Shown here in pieces: positions 26,678 to 36,228 of a DNA stretch of 64,000 nt. This stretch comes from Dulcicalothrix desertica PCC 7102. Its GTDB lineage: Bacteria > Cyanobacteriota > Cyanobacteriia > Cyanobacteriales > Nostocaceae. Positions within the stretch are counted from its first letter, which is position 1. Each line of letters opens with the position of its first letter. Below the pieces are notes generated by a model. That model saw only the letters and a list, made by a program, of their open reading frames with translations, was not told the origin of the DNA and did no database searches. The stretch covers positions 186,001 through 250,000 of the forward strand of contig NZ_RSCL01000014.1 in assembly GCF_003991905.1 (NCBI RefSeq), written 5' to 3'. A program made the translations under genes and the position numbers.

Positions 26678-27211
26678 ATGAAAGGTGTGATGAAGTCTTG
26701 TGTGACAATTTCTGCATTATCGATGATAGCAATTGCTCCAATTTTTATGTCTGCTGGTTCCGCTAGTGCGGCGCCTAAAAAAGGTACTAATGCAAGCTAT
26801 GTAGGTGTTGGTATTTCTGCTGGTGTCACCAATGGTGGTCAAAATGGAGACGCTGCAACTTTTGGTGGTAATATTCATGGTCGTCTTAACTTGGGTGGAC
26901 CAGTATCAGCACGCACTCAAATCAACTTCAGTGACGAAACAAGCGCAATTATTCCCCACCTGACTGTAGACGTACCTGTCGCAAAAGGTACTAACGTCTA
27001 TGTTGGTGCTGGTTATCAATTTGTTGAAGAAGACGGCAAGCCAACTCCTAGTGGAAACAAAGACGGTGTTGCTGTTGTAGCTGGTGTTGAATCAGAAGTA
27101 GCTAAAAATTTCCTTATCTATAGCAACGCGACTGTTGGTGTCAACGCTTATCAGAATAGCTCCGCTTCTGGTGTTAGCCTTAACGGTGGTGTTGGCTATC
27201 GCTTTAGATAG
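26678..27211 (+). CDS. small outer-membrane beta-barrel-like protein
   Basis: A 177-residue exported protein. The signal peptide covers about 1-31 (ending ASA before APKKG). The mature part alternates short amphipathic strands and Gly/Asn turns (YVGVGISAGVTNGG, GGNIHGRLNLGG, NVYVGAGYQF, GVAVVAGVESEV) and ends in GVGYRFR, with a penultimate aromatic residue typical of barrel-insertion signals. The size suits an eight-strand barrel. The function is unknown. It is monocistronic, with a 257-bp AT-rich upstream region. Confidence 0.75.
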   Translation: MKGVMKSCVTISALSMIAIAPIFMSAGSASAAPKKGTNASYVGVGISAGVTNGGQNGDAATFGGNIHGRLNLGGPVSARTQINFSDETSAIIPHLTVDVPVAKGTNVYVGAGYQFVEEDGKPTPSGNKDGVAVVAGVESEVAKNFLIYSNATVGVNAYQNSSASGVSLNGGVGYRFR

Positions 27212-27512
27212 AAATTTACCCTTCTCCATTAGCTAATAGTTAATACTTTATCAATATAGAATGGTATTTGCTGCCCACTTATTAACTATTAGCAACGAGT
27301 TATTGACTATTTATAAATAATTAATAAGTATTATTGCCGGGTTTGTTCTAGTGTTACATCACTAGTCAAGTCGGCTTTTTGACGTGGTAGAATATAAATA
27401 ATTCAACTTAATCCCGACCGGATTACCGTACATCCGTAGCCGAATGGGTGCTAAATCTTACCATGTTTCGGCGTGTAGTGATGACTTAATAAGAACACTT
27501 TATTTTACAGAA
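27212..27512 (+). promoter_or_regulatory. upstream region of sulfite reductase gene
   Basis: Three features. TTAACTATTAGC and its near-complement GCTAATAGTTAA (27228-27293) form a loose inverted repeat after the barrel gene. The dyad CTAGTG-N6-CACTAG lies at 27348-27365 and could be a regulator site. GCCGAATGGGT and ACCATGTTTCGGC (about 27438-27475) can form a leader hairpin just before the start. I found no clean GTA-N8-TAC NtcA site. Confidence 0.4.
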
Positions 27513-29303
27513 ATGGTACAATCTGCTCCTCCTCCTGCCGTTGAAACCCGCAAACCTTCTAAAGTCGAAGGACTCAAAGAACGTAGTAATTTTTTACGTG
27601 AACCAGTTGCTACTGAGTTACTTCAAGACACGAATCACTTTAGCGAAGATGCTGTACAAATTCTGAAATTTCATGGTTCGTACCAGCAAGATAATCGTGA
27701 TAACCGTGCTAAAGGTCAAGAGAAAGATTATCAGATGATGTTGCGGACACGTAACCCAGGTGGTTTTGTGCCACCAGAGTTATATTTGACTTTAGATAAG
27801 CTGGCTGACGAATACGGTAATCATACAATACGTGCTACCACTCGCCAAGGGTTTCAGTTACATGGGATTTTAAAGAAAAATCTCAAGCCTTCGATTGCTG
27901 CTATAGTTCAAAGCATGGGTTCAACATTAGGCGCCTGTGGAGACGTGAACCGTAACGTAATGGCGCCACCAGCACCTTTCAAAAATAGACGCGATTATCA
28001 GTATGCCTGGGAATATGCCGAAAATATAGCCCAGCTACTAACACCACAAACAGGAGCTTACTACGAAATTTGGTTGGATGGCGAAAAAGCTATTAGTGCT
28101 GAAGAAAATCCAGAAGTCGTAGCAGCACGTCAAAAGAATGGTACGGGTACAATTGTTCATGATAACCCAGAACCTATCTATGGTACGCACTACATGCCAC
28201 GTAAATTTAAAGTGAGTGTGACAGTACCAGGAGATAATTCAATTGATTTATATAGTCAAGATTTGACGTTGGTAGTCATTACCAATAAAAAAGGTGAGCT
28301 TAAAGGGTTTAATGTATTTGCTGGTGGGGGTTTAGGAAGAACTCATAACAAAGAAGAAACCTTCGCACGTACCGCAGACCCTATCGGTTATGTACAAAAA
28401 GAAGACGTTTACGACTTGGTAAAAGCAATTGTTGCCACACAGCGCGATTATGGTGATAGAACCGACAGGCGCCATGCTCGATTAAAGTATTTAATACATG
28501 ATTGGGGTGTTGACAAGTTCCGCACGAAAGTTGAAGAATATTTTGGTAAACCTGTCGAACCATTTAAGAAACTCATCAAGTTTAGATATCATGACTTTCT
28601 GGGTTGGCACGAACAAGGCGATGGTAAATTATTTTTGGGTGTTTCCATCGACAATGGACGTGTAAAAGACGAAGGTGACTTTAAGCTTAAAACAGCATTG
28701 CGCGAAATCGTTGAGAAGTATAACTTACCAATACATCTAACACCGCATCAAAACGCGCTGTTATGTAATATTGCACCTGAACACAAAGAAGAAATTGAAG
28801 CAATTCTGAATCGTAATGGTGTAGTCACAGACTTAGAAAAAATTGACTCGTTAGAAAGATTCTCTATGGCATGTCCTGCTTTACCCACATGTGGTTTAGC
28901 TGTAACAGAGTCTGAGCGTGCAATACCATCCTTTTTACAACGGATACGAGCATTATTAGATAAAGTCGGTTTGCCAAACGAGCATTTCGTTACTAGAATG
29001 ACAGGGTGTCCGAACGGATGTGCGCGTCCTTATATGGCAGAACTAGGATTTGTGGGTAGTGCGCCATTATCCTACCAAGTTTGGTTAGGTGGATGTCCAA
29101 ATCAAACTCGACTGGCACAACCGTACACCGAAAAAATGCACGTGGACGACTTAGAAACTTTCCTTGAACCGATTTTTGTATTATTCAAAAAGTCGCGCAA
29201 GAAAAAAGAAAGTTTTGGTGATTTTTGTGCGCGCGTTGGTTTTGATGCTATTCGTTCCTTTAGCGAAAACTATCAACCTGGAGTAGAAGCTGGCAACGGA
29301 TGA
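27513..29303 (+). CDS. sir: ferredoxin-dependent sulfite reductase
   Basis: A 596-residue assimilatory sulfite reductase (six-electron reduction of sulfite to sulfide with reduced ferredoxin). Sirohaem and [4Fe-4S] ligands are C-X5-C in ACPALPTC and C-X3-C in GCPNGC near the C-terminus. The [39 protein letters not shown] and [16 protein letters not shown] stretches are characteristic of Sir rather than nitrite reductase (NirA). I place the start at ATG 27513 (MVQSAPPP); the in-frame ATG at 27444 adds 23 residues unlike the family N-terminus and lies inside a hairpin. It is monocistronic. Confidence 0.92.
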   Translation: MVQSAPPPAVETRKPSKVEGLKERSNFLREPVATELLQDTNHFSEDAVQILKFHGSYQQDNRDNRAKGQEKDYQMMLRTRNPGGFVPPELYLTLDKLADEYGNHTIRATTRQGFQLHGILKKNLKPSIAAIVQSMGSTLGACGDVNRNVMAPPAPFKNRRDYQYAWEYAENIAQLLTPQTGAYYEIWLDGEKAISAEENPEVVAARQKNGTGTIVHDNPEPIYGTHYMPRKFKVSVTVPGDNSIDLYSQDLTLVVITNKKGELKGFNVFAGGGLGRTHNKEETFARTADPIGYVQKEDVYDLVKAIVATQRDYGDRTDRRHARLKYLIHDWGVDKFRTKVEEYFGKPVEPFKKLIKFRYHDFLGWHEQGDGKLFLGVSIDNGRVKDEGDFKLKTALREIVEKYNLPIHLTPHQNALLCNIAPEHKEEIEAILNRNGVVTDLEKIDSLERFSMACPALPTCGLAVTESERAIPSFLQRIRALLDKVGLPNEHFVTRMTGCPNGCARPYMAELGFVGSAPLSYQVWLGGCPNQTRLAQPYTEKMHVDDLETFLEPIFVLFKKSRKKKESFGDFCARVGFDAIRSFSENYQPGVEAGNG

Positions 29304-29308
29304 TTCTA

Positions 29309-29377
29309 GGATGTAACGGATAGGTAATTTTATAGAACAAAAATTTGTTCGTCACGAATAACTCATCCGTTACATCC
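29309..29377. terminator. long inverted repeat after sulfite reductase
   Basis: GGATGTAACGGAT (29309-29321) pairs perfectly with ATCCGTTACATCC (29365-29377), and an inner palindrome GAACAAAAATTTGTTC lies at about 29336-29351. The right arm runs into the 3' end of the convergent acetyltransferase gene. The same GGATGTAACGGATAGG sequence occurs at about 10550, so this is an interspersed repeat used as a terminator. Confidence 0.7.
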
Positions 29378-29933
29378 GTTGTATCCGTTGCAAATTAGTA
29401 TTTTGCAATAATTTAATGCTAGTAGGTGGTTTCGGGTCAGGCGCCGTTGGTAGTAGTATTAGTCCTAACCAAGTAACATCATGCCATTCGTCACATTTAT
29501 ATCCGGCATTTTTATAAGTACCAACGTGCTGAAAGCCTAATGATTCATGTAGGCGCATACTTGGTATATTAGGTTGTGTTACACCTGCGTATGCATTGTA
29601 GTAACCTTGAAGCTTTAAGACATCAAATAAAGTAGTATATAAACTTTTTCCAATTCCCATACGTCGTGCGCGTTCATGTATGTAAACGCTGACATTTACT
29701 GACCATTGATAAGCTACACGTTCATGATGCGGCGCCGCGTAAGCATAACCTAAAACTTGATTATCAGAACAATATACTAGCCAGGGATACTGAAGAAGCA
29801 GTTTGGTTATACGTTGTTGCATTTGTTCAATAGTAGGCGCCTCAGTTTCAAATGTTATTGGTGATGATAGGCAAAATGGAGCGTATATAGCTTGAATAGA
29901 GGCAGCGTCATCAACTGTGGCAAGGCGAATCAT
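29370..29933 (-). CDS. GNAT acetyltransferase, phosphinothricin/methionine-sulfoximine type
   Basis: A 187-residue GNAT enzyme of the Pat/Bar/MddA branch, which acetylates phosphinothricin-like or methionine-derived amino groups. It has MIRLATVDDAASIQAIYAPF, GYAYAAPHHERVAYQWSVNV, the acetyl-CoA site ERARRMGIGKSLY (R-x-x-G-x-G), GVTQPNIPSMRLHESLGF and DVTWLGL. The last 20 residues are variable and lie in repeat sequence. It is convergent with sir. The in vivo substrate is unknown. Confidence 0.85.
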   Translation of the reverse strand: MIRLATVDDAASIQAIYAPFCLSSPITFETEAPTIEQMQQRITKLLLQYPWLVYCSDNQVLGYAYAAPHHERVAYQWSVNVSVYIHERARRMGIGKSLYTTLFDVLKLQGYYNAYAGVTQPNIPSMRLHESLGFQHVGTYKNAGYKCDEWHDVTWLGLILLPTAPDPKPPTSIKLLQNTNLQRIQRM

Positions 29934-30398
29934 AGAAAAATCAGAATATCAAAGGATTAATATAGCAATCCTAAATCATTTTTGAACAATCATATTAGCA
30001 ACTTTTTTAATAATTCACAAATTTCAATATAGTAATTTATTTTTATTTGCGTCTTTCAGAGTTTGTTATTCAATAAAATTTTTTATTAAGATATAGAAAT
30101 CATATCTTATCTAAATTATTAAACATTCAATTGATATAATAAATAGTCCTTAATATTCGTGAAAAATCGTATTTATATAACGAACCGCAAAGTACGCGAA
30201 GGAAAGAAACTAGAATGTTGCTTATAATAAAAGCTTGCATTAGAGAAAATAGTTATTTATTGATGCAATCATCTATATTTATATTAGAGAACTAACAACA
30301 AGGGAGTTATTGCTACTGTTAGCGCTAAACAGATTTTTGAAACATCTATCGTGCGACATATTTACCATATTAAACTTACAAAGGCAGTGGGATAATTC
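29934..30398. other. long AT-rich leader of the paoABC-like operon
   Basis: About 465 bases without a gene. It holds a degenerate ACCGCAAAGTACGCGAAGG repeat at about 30184-30202. The last 100 bases before ATG 30399 have no strong ribosome site. I saw no recognisable molybdenum-cofactor riboswitch fold by eye. Confidence 0.5.
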
Positions 30399-31121
30399 AT
30401 GAGTAACAACGATGATAGACTTAAGTTAGCTTCACAGCAAGGATTAAGGACGCAGGTTGCAGCCACATCAGTCGGCGCCGTAGCCCTTGCATCAACAGTT
30501 AGAGCTACTCAAGATAAACAGAGCGTGAAAGTAGAAGTCGGAGAAATCATTGTTGACCTTAATATTAATGGCGAGAAGTATACACTCGCGATAGAGCCTC
30601 GCGTAACTTTACTTGATGCCTTACGTGAACGGTTGCAGCTAACAGGTAGTAAAAAAGGTTGTGACCACGGACAATGCGGCGCCTGTACTGTCATAATAGA
30701 TGGGCAGCGCGTTTATTCGTGTTTATCGCTAGCTGTAATGCAGGAAGGTAAAGAAATTACAACAATTGAAGGTTTGACTCAAGGTGATGACCTTCACCCA
30801 ATGCAGTTAGCATTTATTGAAAATGATGGTTTTCAATGTGGTTATTGCACTCCAGGTCAAATTTGTGCTGCGGTAGCGTTAATTGATGAAGTTAAGCGAG
30901 GTTGTGCGAGTGTAGTTTCAGAAGATTTTACTGAAACTTTGGGTGGGGCGCCGCAATTAGCAAATCTTTCAGAATTAGAAATTCGCGAACGAATGAGTGG
31001 TAATTTATGTCGTTGTAGTGCTTATAACGGTATTGTCGCGGCAATACAGCAAGTAGCTGGACAAGTGCCACCAGAACCAGCTGCGTTTTTAATGGTGCAA
31101 GGAAAAGAAAAACAAGCATGA
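30399..31121 (+). CDS. paoA: aldehyde oxidoreductase [2Fe-2S] subunit (PaoA/YagT-like)
   Basis: A 240-residue iron-sulfur subunit of a xanthine-oxidase-family aldehyde oxidoreductase. The plant-type cluster is C88, C93, C96 and C108 (GCDHGQCGACT...SC). The second cluster is C147/C150 (FQCGYC) and C204/C206 (LCRC). The first 38 residues (LRTQVAATSVGAVALAS) look like the remains of a Tat-type signal, but the twin arginine of E. coli PaoA is missing. The complex may therefore be cytoplasmic or exported poorly. It overlaps the next gene by 4 bp (ATGA), forming an operon. Confidence 0.88.
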   Translation: MSNNDDRLKLASQQGLRTQVAATSVGAVALASTVRATQDKQSVKVEVGEIIVDLNINGEKYTLAIEPRVTLLDALRERLQLTGSKKGCDHGQCGACTVIIDGQRVYSCLSLAVMQEGKEITTIEGLTQGDDLHPMQLAFIENDGFQCGYCTPGQICAAVALIDEVKRGCASVVSEDFTETLGGAPQLANLSELEIRERMSGNLCRCSAYNGIVAAIQQVAGQVPPEPAAFLMVQGKEKQA

Positions 31122-32101
31122 AGAATTTTAACTACACACGGGCAAATACAATACAAGATGTTGTCGATAGACCGGAACCAGCAATGCTTATTGCTGGTGG
31201 TACAAATTTAGTTGACCGGATGAAGGTTTTTCTTGACGAACCGACGCAAGTTATTGATATTTCTCGTCTTGATCTAAAGAAGATTGAAACTACTGGTGAC
31301 GGGTTACGGTTAGGCGCCTTGGTTACTAATACCCAAGTAGCTGACTTTCCTGTTGTGCGGCAAAACTATCCAATATTGTCACGAGCAATATTAGCAGGAG
31401 CATCGCAGCAAATTCGTAACGTTGCTAGTGTTGGTGGAAATTTGATGCAGCGTACTCGTTGTCCTTATTATTATGATACTGCGTTTAGTTGTAATAAAAG
31501 ACAGCCAGGAAGTGGATGTCCCGCAGCAACGGGAATAAATCGGATGCACGCAATTTTTGGGGCAAGCGATAAATGTGTTGCTGTAAACCCTTCAGATATG
31601 TGTGTGGCATTAGCAGCTTTGGATGCAGTTGTTGAAGTTGAGGGTGTTTCGGGTCGGCGCCAAATTCCTTTTAGCGAGTTTCATCGTTTACCAGGTAATC
31701 AACCTGAACGTGATACTGCACTTGAGGAGGGGGAAATTATTACTGCTGTAATATTACCAGCAAATATAAACGCCAAATCGGGAGTGTATTTGAAATTGCG
31801 TGACCGTGCTTCTTATAGTTTCGCGCTCATTTCAGTAGCAGCTATTCTAGATATTGATAATAACAAGATTTGTAACGCCCGAATTGCACTAGGTGGTGTT
31901 GCACACAAACCTTGGCGTACACAAGAAGCAGAACAGTTTTTAGTTGGTAAAGCTGTTGATACAACATTATTTCAACAAGCTGCTGACTTAGCACTTCGTA
32001 ATGCTCAACCGTTAGAACATAACAAGTTCAAAGTGGAAATGAGCAAACGTGCTATTCGTCGCGCATTAATGGTATCAGCTAATGGAGGTGGGATAGCATG
32101 A
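31118..32101 (+). CDS. paoB: aldehyde oxidoreductase FAD subunit (PaoB/YagS-like)
   Basis: A 327-residue CO-dehydrogenase-type FAD-binding subunit. The FAD motif AMLIAGGTNLVD is near the N-terminus. QIRNVASVGGNLMQRTRCPYY starts the insert that carries an extra [4Fe-4S] cluster in PaoB: several cysteines (RCPYY, SCNK, SGCP, KCVAV) lie between about 107 and 155. The C-terminal CO-dehydrogenase flavoprotein domain is complete (GVAHKPWRTQEAEQFL). It has 4-bp overlaps with both neighbours, so the three subunits are co-translated. Confidence 0.9.
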   Translation: MKNFNYTRANTIQDVVDRPEPAMLIAGGTNLVDRMKVFLDEPTQVIDISRLDLKKIETTGDGLRLGALVTNTQVADFPVVRQNYPILSRAILAGASQQIRNVASVGGNLMQRTRCPYYYDTAFSCNKRQPGSGCPAATGINRMHAIFGASDKCVAVNPSDMCVALAALDAVVEVEGVSGRRQIPFSEFHRLPGNQPERDTALEEGEIITAVILPANINAKSGVYLKLRDRASYSFALISVAAILDIDNNKICNARIALGGVAHKPWRTQEAEQFLVGKAVDTTLFQQAADLALRNAQPLEHNKFKVEMSKRAIRRALMVSANGGGIA

Positions 32102-34215
32102 GTCAAATTATAGGGACATCGGTTAGTCGTAAAGATGGTATCGCAAAAGTTACTGGCGCCGCGACTTACTCAGCAGAATATCAACTAGCTAATTTAGTTC
32201 ACGGGTATCTTGTAACTGCGACAATAGCTAGTGGAGAAATTCGTAGTATTGATACAAGTAAAGCTCAAGAATTACCAGGAGTTATTGCGGTATTTACGCA
32301 CTTGAATGCGCCCAAAGTATTTAAACCGACTAACAACTTTGCGAAGTCGAAGATTTATGAAGCTCGTTTGCCTTTATCTGATAATCAAATTCATTACGCA
32401 GGACAAATTATTGGGCTTGTAGTTGCTGATACTTTTGAGCGTGCGCGCGATGCAGCTTCGCGTGTACTGGTTGATTATAGTACTCAACCACTCGTAATTG
32501 ATGCTAGTCTTGCAAACTTCAAAGAGGCGCCACCACATTTTGGCGAAGAAATGAAGTTTTCTATTGGTGACGTTACGAAAGGAATGGAAACTGCAACCGC
32601 AAAAGTTGTTGAAACTTATCAAACCGAAACCGAACTTCATGCTCCAATGGAACCTCATGCTATCATCGTAGACTGGCAAGAAGGCGATGGAGTTACTATA
32701 TATGAGCATAGTCAATTCGTTTTAGGTTCACAACGTACCTACGCAGAATTACTAGGTGTACCAACTGAAAAAGTACGAATTATTAGTCCATATATAGGTG
32801 GTGCTTTTGGTTCTAAAGGCTTTCCTTGGTCTCACGCTGTTCTTTGTGCAGCAGCAGCAAAACAAATTCAACGACCGCTCAAATTAGTTTTAAGTCGGCG
32901 CCAGATGACGGCTTTAACTGGACATCGTTCAGAAACAGAACAAACAATTCGTTTGGGCGCCACTGCGGATGGTACGATTACAGCGATTGACCATGAAGTA
33001 AAATCAGTAACATCGCCTGTAGAGGTTTTCACTGAGCCTTGCACAAATATTACCCCCGTCATGTACAAAACTGACAACCTGCAGATAATGCAGGAATTGG
33101 CGGTAATGAACGTTGGAGTACCCACTTTTATGCGGGCGCCGGGTGAAAATCCAGGAATGTGGGCGTTAGAATCAGCGATGGATGAACTCGCATGGAGTTT
33201 AAAAATTGACCCTGTAGAGTTGCGACTCAAAAACGAAACCAAAATTCATCAGCGTAAAAACCTTCCTTTTAGTGCAAAACATTTTGCGGACTGTTTGAAA
33301 GTTGGTTCCCAGAAGTTTGCTTGGAAAGACCGAGCAAAAGAACCGCGCGAAGTACATCGTGATGGAAAGTTAATTGGCTGGGGAATGGCAGCATCAACAT
33401 TCCCAGGTTTACGCGGTGCAGCATCTGTCAAAGTTCGTTTGTTAAAAGATGGTACAGCACATGTTTTAACTGCTGGTAATGATATAGGGACTGGCGCTTA
33501 CACAGTAGCAGCAATAGTTGCCGCCGAAACCCTACAAATACCTGTAGAAAAAATTCGTGTTGAACTTGGTGACTCACGACTTCCAGATGGAGGTATGGCA
33601 GGTGGTTCAATGATGAGTGCATCAATGGCGCCTGCTGTAATGGCAGCATGTCAAGAAGTTTTAAAACAAGCAGGAGTTGAAACAGCCCAAGAAGCATTTG
33701 CACTGCTTGAAGAAACTGGTGGCGCCGCATTTGAAGCAACAGCATCTTCGGCGCCAGGAGAAGAAAGTAAAAAATTTGCCTTTCAATCATGGGGCGCCCA
33801 TTTTTGTGAAGTAGCCATTGATGAGAGTATTGGTAGGCTGCGTGTAACTCGTTGGTTGTCAGTAATGGATATAGGACAAGTCATCAACGCCAAAACCGCA
33901 GCAAGTCAAATACGTGGTGGTGTGATAATGGGTATAAGTCAAGCTTTAATGGAAGAATGTCAGTTTGACCCCAACATTGGTTATCCCGTTGTATATGACT
34001 TAGCAACATATCATTATGCAGCACACGCCGATATTCCCCGTATAGATGTAATATTTGTTGGGGAACCTGATACAAACTTTAACCCTGCGGGAGTTAGAGG
34101 AGTAGGAGAAATAGGTATTACAGGAGTTTCTGCTGCCATAGCCAACGCTGTGTATCATGCCACAGGTAGGCGCCTGCGAAGTTTACCATTAACACCAGAC
34201 AAACTATTAGCGTAG
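32098..34215 (+). CDS. paoC: aldehyde oxidoreductase molybdenum subunit (PaoC/YagR-like)
   Basis: A 705-residue large subunit that holds molybdenum cofactor, probably the cytosine dinucleotide form as in PaoC. It has an N-terminal SRKDGIAKVTGAATYSAEYQ, GGAFGSKGFPWSH, the R-A-P-G motif FMRAPGE and the conserved catalytic Glu E671 in GVGEIGITG. It oxidises aldehydes to acids; PaoABC detoxifies aromatic aldehydes, and that substrate range is an inference here. The cofactor-inserting chaperone PaoD is not adjacent. The length is slightly below the E. coli protein. A composite repeat follows. Confidence 0.9.
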   Translation: MSQIIGTSVSRKDGIAKVTGAATYSAEYQLANLVHGYLVTATIASGEIRSIDTSKAQELPGVIAVFTHLNAPKVFKPTNNFAKSKIYEARLPLSDNQIHYAGQIIGLVVADTFERARDAASRVLVDYSTQPLVIDASLANFKEAPPHFGEEMKFSIGDVTKGMETATAKVVETYQTETELHAPMEPHAIIVDWQEGDGVTIYEHSQFVLGSQRTYAELLGVPTEKVRIISPYIGGAFGSKGFPWSHAVLCAAAAKQIQRPLKLVLSRRQMTALTGHRSETEQTIRLGATADGTITAIDHEVKSVTSPVEVFTEPCTNITPVMYKTDNLQIMQELAVMNVGVPTFMRAPGENPGMWALESAMDELAWSLKIDPVELRLKNETKIHQRKNLPFSAKHFADCLKVGSQKFAWKDRAKEPREVHRDGKLIGWGMAASTFPGLRGAASVKVRLLKDGTAHVLTAGNDIGTGAYTVAAIVAAETLQIPVEKIRVELGDSRLPDGGMAGGSMMSASMAPAVMAACQEVLKQAGVETAQEAFALLEETGGAAFEATASSAPGEESKKFAFQSWGAHFCEVAIDESIGRLRVTRWLSVMDIGQVINAKTAASQIRGGVIMGISQALMEECQFDPNIGYPVVYDLATYHYAAHADIPRIDVIFVGEPDTNFNPAGVRGVGEIGITGVSAAIANAVYHATGRRLRSLPLTPDKLLA

Positions 34216-34232
34216 AAATACAAATTAAAATC

Positions 34233-34325
34233 CCCTTGTTATGTTGCTGTGGCACAGGCATCCTTGCCTGTGCAGTAATATAATTTTTTACCACAGAGAC
34301 GCAGAGGACACGGAGAGAAGAGAAA
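34233..34325 (-). repeat. composite repeat (hairpin plus CTCTGTGG tract)
   Basis: Read on the minus strand: CTCTCCGTGTCCTCTGCGTC, then TCTGTGGTAAAAAA, a short spacer, then the hairpin GCACAGGC/GCCTGTGC (34252-34273). The same order occurs at 40622-40705 and 52078-52160 on the plus strand. The rest of this 330-base gap (34326-34545) has no gene. Confidence 0.75.
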
Positions 34326-34545
34326 TAAACCACATTCCTGAGCGAGGAATTTCCCACTCTTTAGACACGCTCGTACACAAAGATAAGAGTTAAAAGAGTT
34401 ATATATTGGTGCCTACTTCTAAAACTAATTTAATTAATTTTGATATGTTAATTTTTTAATAATTCTTACAAACGTGTAACTTATGCATTGGTGGTTAATT
34501 TTTTCAACCCTGCAAAATTAAGTAAATGCTTAAAGGTAGAATATT

Positions 34546-35004
34546 ATGAGGAAGCTATCGATACCATATTTTCCTGAGAGACAAAGAGGTCAAGTAATAA
34601 TAACCTTAAACGTAACCAATCAAATTGATCAAATCTTAGCCGAGCGTGGTTTTATTTCCCCAGAAGAAGTCCGTTCCGTTACATTAACAAATGTTTTAGT
34701 CGATACAGGTGCAACATTATTATGTTTACCCTCATCTGTTATTACTCAATTAGGTTTAGCTCAACGAGGAGAAGCAAGCGTTCAAACCACTGCTGGGCTA
34801 CAACAAGGACGAATATTTAAAAATGCTGAATTGTCCATTGAAGGGCGCCAAAGTACTTTTGACTGCTTAGAGCTAACAGAAGTACCATATGCTTTATTAA
34901 GTGTGTTACCAATGCAACGTTTGGGACTTGAGCCAGATTTAACAAACCATAAGTTGCGATTATTACCTATGAATTCTGAGCAAAGTTATCTTACAGTTTT
35001 ATAA
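34546..35004 (+). CDS. retroviral-type aspartic protease family protein
   Basis: A 152-residue clan AA aspartic protease-like protein. The active-site motif is VLVDTGATLLCLPSSVITQL (D-T-G, about residues 51-53), followed by the flap-like TTAGLQQGRIFKNAEL. A single D-T-G per chain means it must dimerise, as retropepsins do. There is no signal peptide. Similar small proteins in cyanobacteria are often beside toxin-antitoxin genes, but not obviously so here. It converges on hypB with a 6-bp overlap of the stops. Confidence 0.82.
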   Translation: MRKLSIPYFPERQRGQVIITLNVTNQIDQILAERGFISPEEVRSVTLTNVLVDTGATLLCLPSSVITQLGLAQRGEASVQTTAGLQQGRIFKNAELSIEGRQSTFDCLELTEVPYALLSVLPMQRLGLEPDLTNHKLRLLPMNSEQSYLTVL

Positions 35005-35835
35005 ATGCACCGTCATTATATTTGTGTATAACCAATCATACCAATCATCTAAACCCTGACCTGTTTGTGCCGAAACTTGAAAAACCTGAATTTGTGGATT
35101 TACTTGACGCGCGTACTCAATACATTTTTGTATATCGAACTGTACATAAGGAAGTAAATCAAGTTTAGTGATAATCATTATCTGACTAGCACGGAACATG
35201 TGAGGATATTTGATAGGTTTATCTTCTCCCTCCGTTACAGAGAGAATTACAACTTTGCCATTCTCACCCAAATCAAATAATGCTGGGCAAACAAGATTAC
35301 CTACATTTTCAATCATCACAACAGAATTTAGAGGTGGGTTAAGCTGTTGTAAACCCTTATCAATCATTGTTGCATCTAAATGGCAACCTGTTCCAGTATT
35401 GATTTGTACAACTTTGCAGCCAGTATCTTGGATTTTTTGAGCATCATTAATTGTTTCTTGGTCGCCTTCAATAACGCTGATAGGTAACTTTTCCTTTAAA
35501 TCTTTGATAGTGCGAGTAAGTAAAGTCGTTTTACCGGCGCCTGGTGAACTCATCAAATTTAAAGCTAAAATATTTCGTCCCTTGAACCAACCGCGATTTT
35601 GAGCCGCAAGTAAATTATTCTTAGATAAAATATCAGCTTCTAGCGATATTGTGGTGCTGTGGACTTGGGCATGAATATGAGCAGGTTCTTCATGATGGTG
35701 TGTATGAGTAACCACACTACCATCTGGTAAAACATGTGTATGATTATGATATAAATCAATCATAGCAACATTACCCGTTTCTAAATTAGTAACCTTTACA
35801 TCTCCATCATCCGAACATCCACAATTTACACACAT
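34999..35835 (-). CDS. hypB: hydrogenase nickel incorporation GTPase HypB
   Basis: A 278-residue SIMIBI GTPase that inserts nickel into [NiFe] hydrogenase with HypA. The N-terminal CVNCGC metal motif and a His-rich stretch (about 29-60, HNHTH, HTHHHEEPAHIHAQVH) store nickel. The P-loop is SSPGAGKTTLL (about 95-105). Switch elements EGDQET and GTGCHLD are followed by ENVGNLVCP and TKLDLLPY. The start overlaps the hypA end by 10 bp, so the two are coupled. Other maturation genes are not adjacent; hypE lies about 9.4 kb upstream on the same strand. Confidence 0.95.
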   Translation of the reverse strand: MCVNCGCSDDGDVKVTNLETGNVAMIDLYHNHTHVLPDGSVVTHTHHHEEPAHIHAQVHSTTISLEADILSKNNLLAAQNRGWFKGRNILALNLMSSPGAGKTTLLTRTIKDLKEKLPISVIEGDQETINDAQKIQDTGCKVVQINTGTGCHLDATMIDKGLQQLNPPLNSVVMIENVGNLVCPALFDLGENGKVVILSVTEGEDKPIKYPHMFRASQIMIITKLDLLPYVQFDIQKCIEYARQVNPQIQVFQVSAQTGQGLDDWYDWLYTNIMTVHL

Positions 35836-36167
35836 AATTCCTCTATCTCAATTTCTTTTATTTTTAACTCTTCACCAGCAATTAAATCTAACTCAGTACA
35901 ACCACACGTACATCGACCAAAAGGCTTTTCAAGTAAAATTTGTGTACCGCAGTTGCGACAATTTGCCAAACCAGGGATTTCTCTAATTTGCAACATGGCG
36001 CCTTCTAAAACAGTTCCCTGCGAGCAAATATCAAAACAAAATTTAATAGCATCAGGTAAAATCGCCGATAGCTTACCAACTTCTAATAAAATACGCTGTA
36101 CTTTCTTACCTTCAGCATATTCAGAAACAATCGCTACAATATTTTGAGTAATACTCAACTCATGCAT
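35826..36167 (-). CDS. hypA: hydrogenase nickel chaperone HypA
   Basis: A 113-residue HypA. It begins MHEL with the nickel-binding H2, contains the core helix SEYAEGKKVQRILLEVGKLS and a zinc site at C70-X2-C73 ... C86/C88-C90 (CRNCG...CTCGC). It delivers nickel to the hydrogenase large subunit with HypB. The length is normal. It is the first gene of a hypA-hypB pair. The upstream 60 bases hold a GTTGGGT repeat and then a DUF2332 remnant, so its old operon partners have been displaced. Confidence 0.94.
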   Translation of the reverse strand: MHELSITQNIVAIVSEYAEGKKVQRILLEVGKLSAILPDAIKFCFDICSQGTVLEGAMLQIREIPGLANCRNCGTQILLEKPFGRCTCGCTELDLIAGEELKIKEIEIEELCV

Positions 36168-36174
36168 ATCTACC

Positions 36175-36209
36175 GTAGGTTGGGTGGAACGAAGAGAAAC
36201 CCAACATAT
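36175..36209. repeat. GTTGGGT...ACCCAAC interspersed hairpin
   Basis: TAGGTTGGGT and AACCCAACATA flank GGAACGAAGAGA, a repeat common in filamentous cyanobacterial intergenic DNA. It lies directly upstream of hypA. Confidence 0.6.
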
Positions 36210-36228
36210 ATTTATATTATCGTCATAT

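Noticed and set aside
27348-27365. An NtcA or CysR operator before sir.
   Set aside because: The dyad CTAGTG-N6-CACTAG does not match GTA-N8-TAC, and no regulator evidence is present; it is kept only as an undefined dyad in the upstream-region entry.
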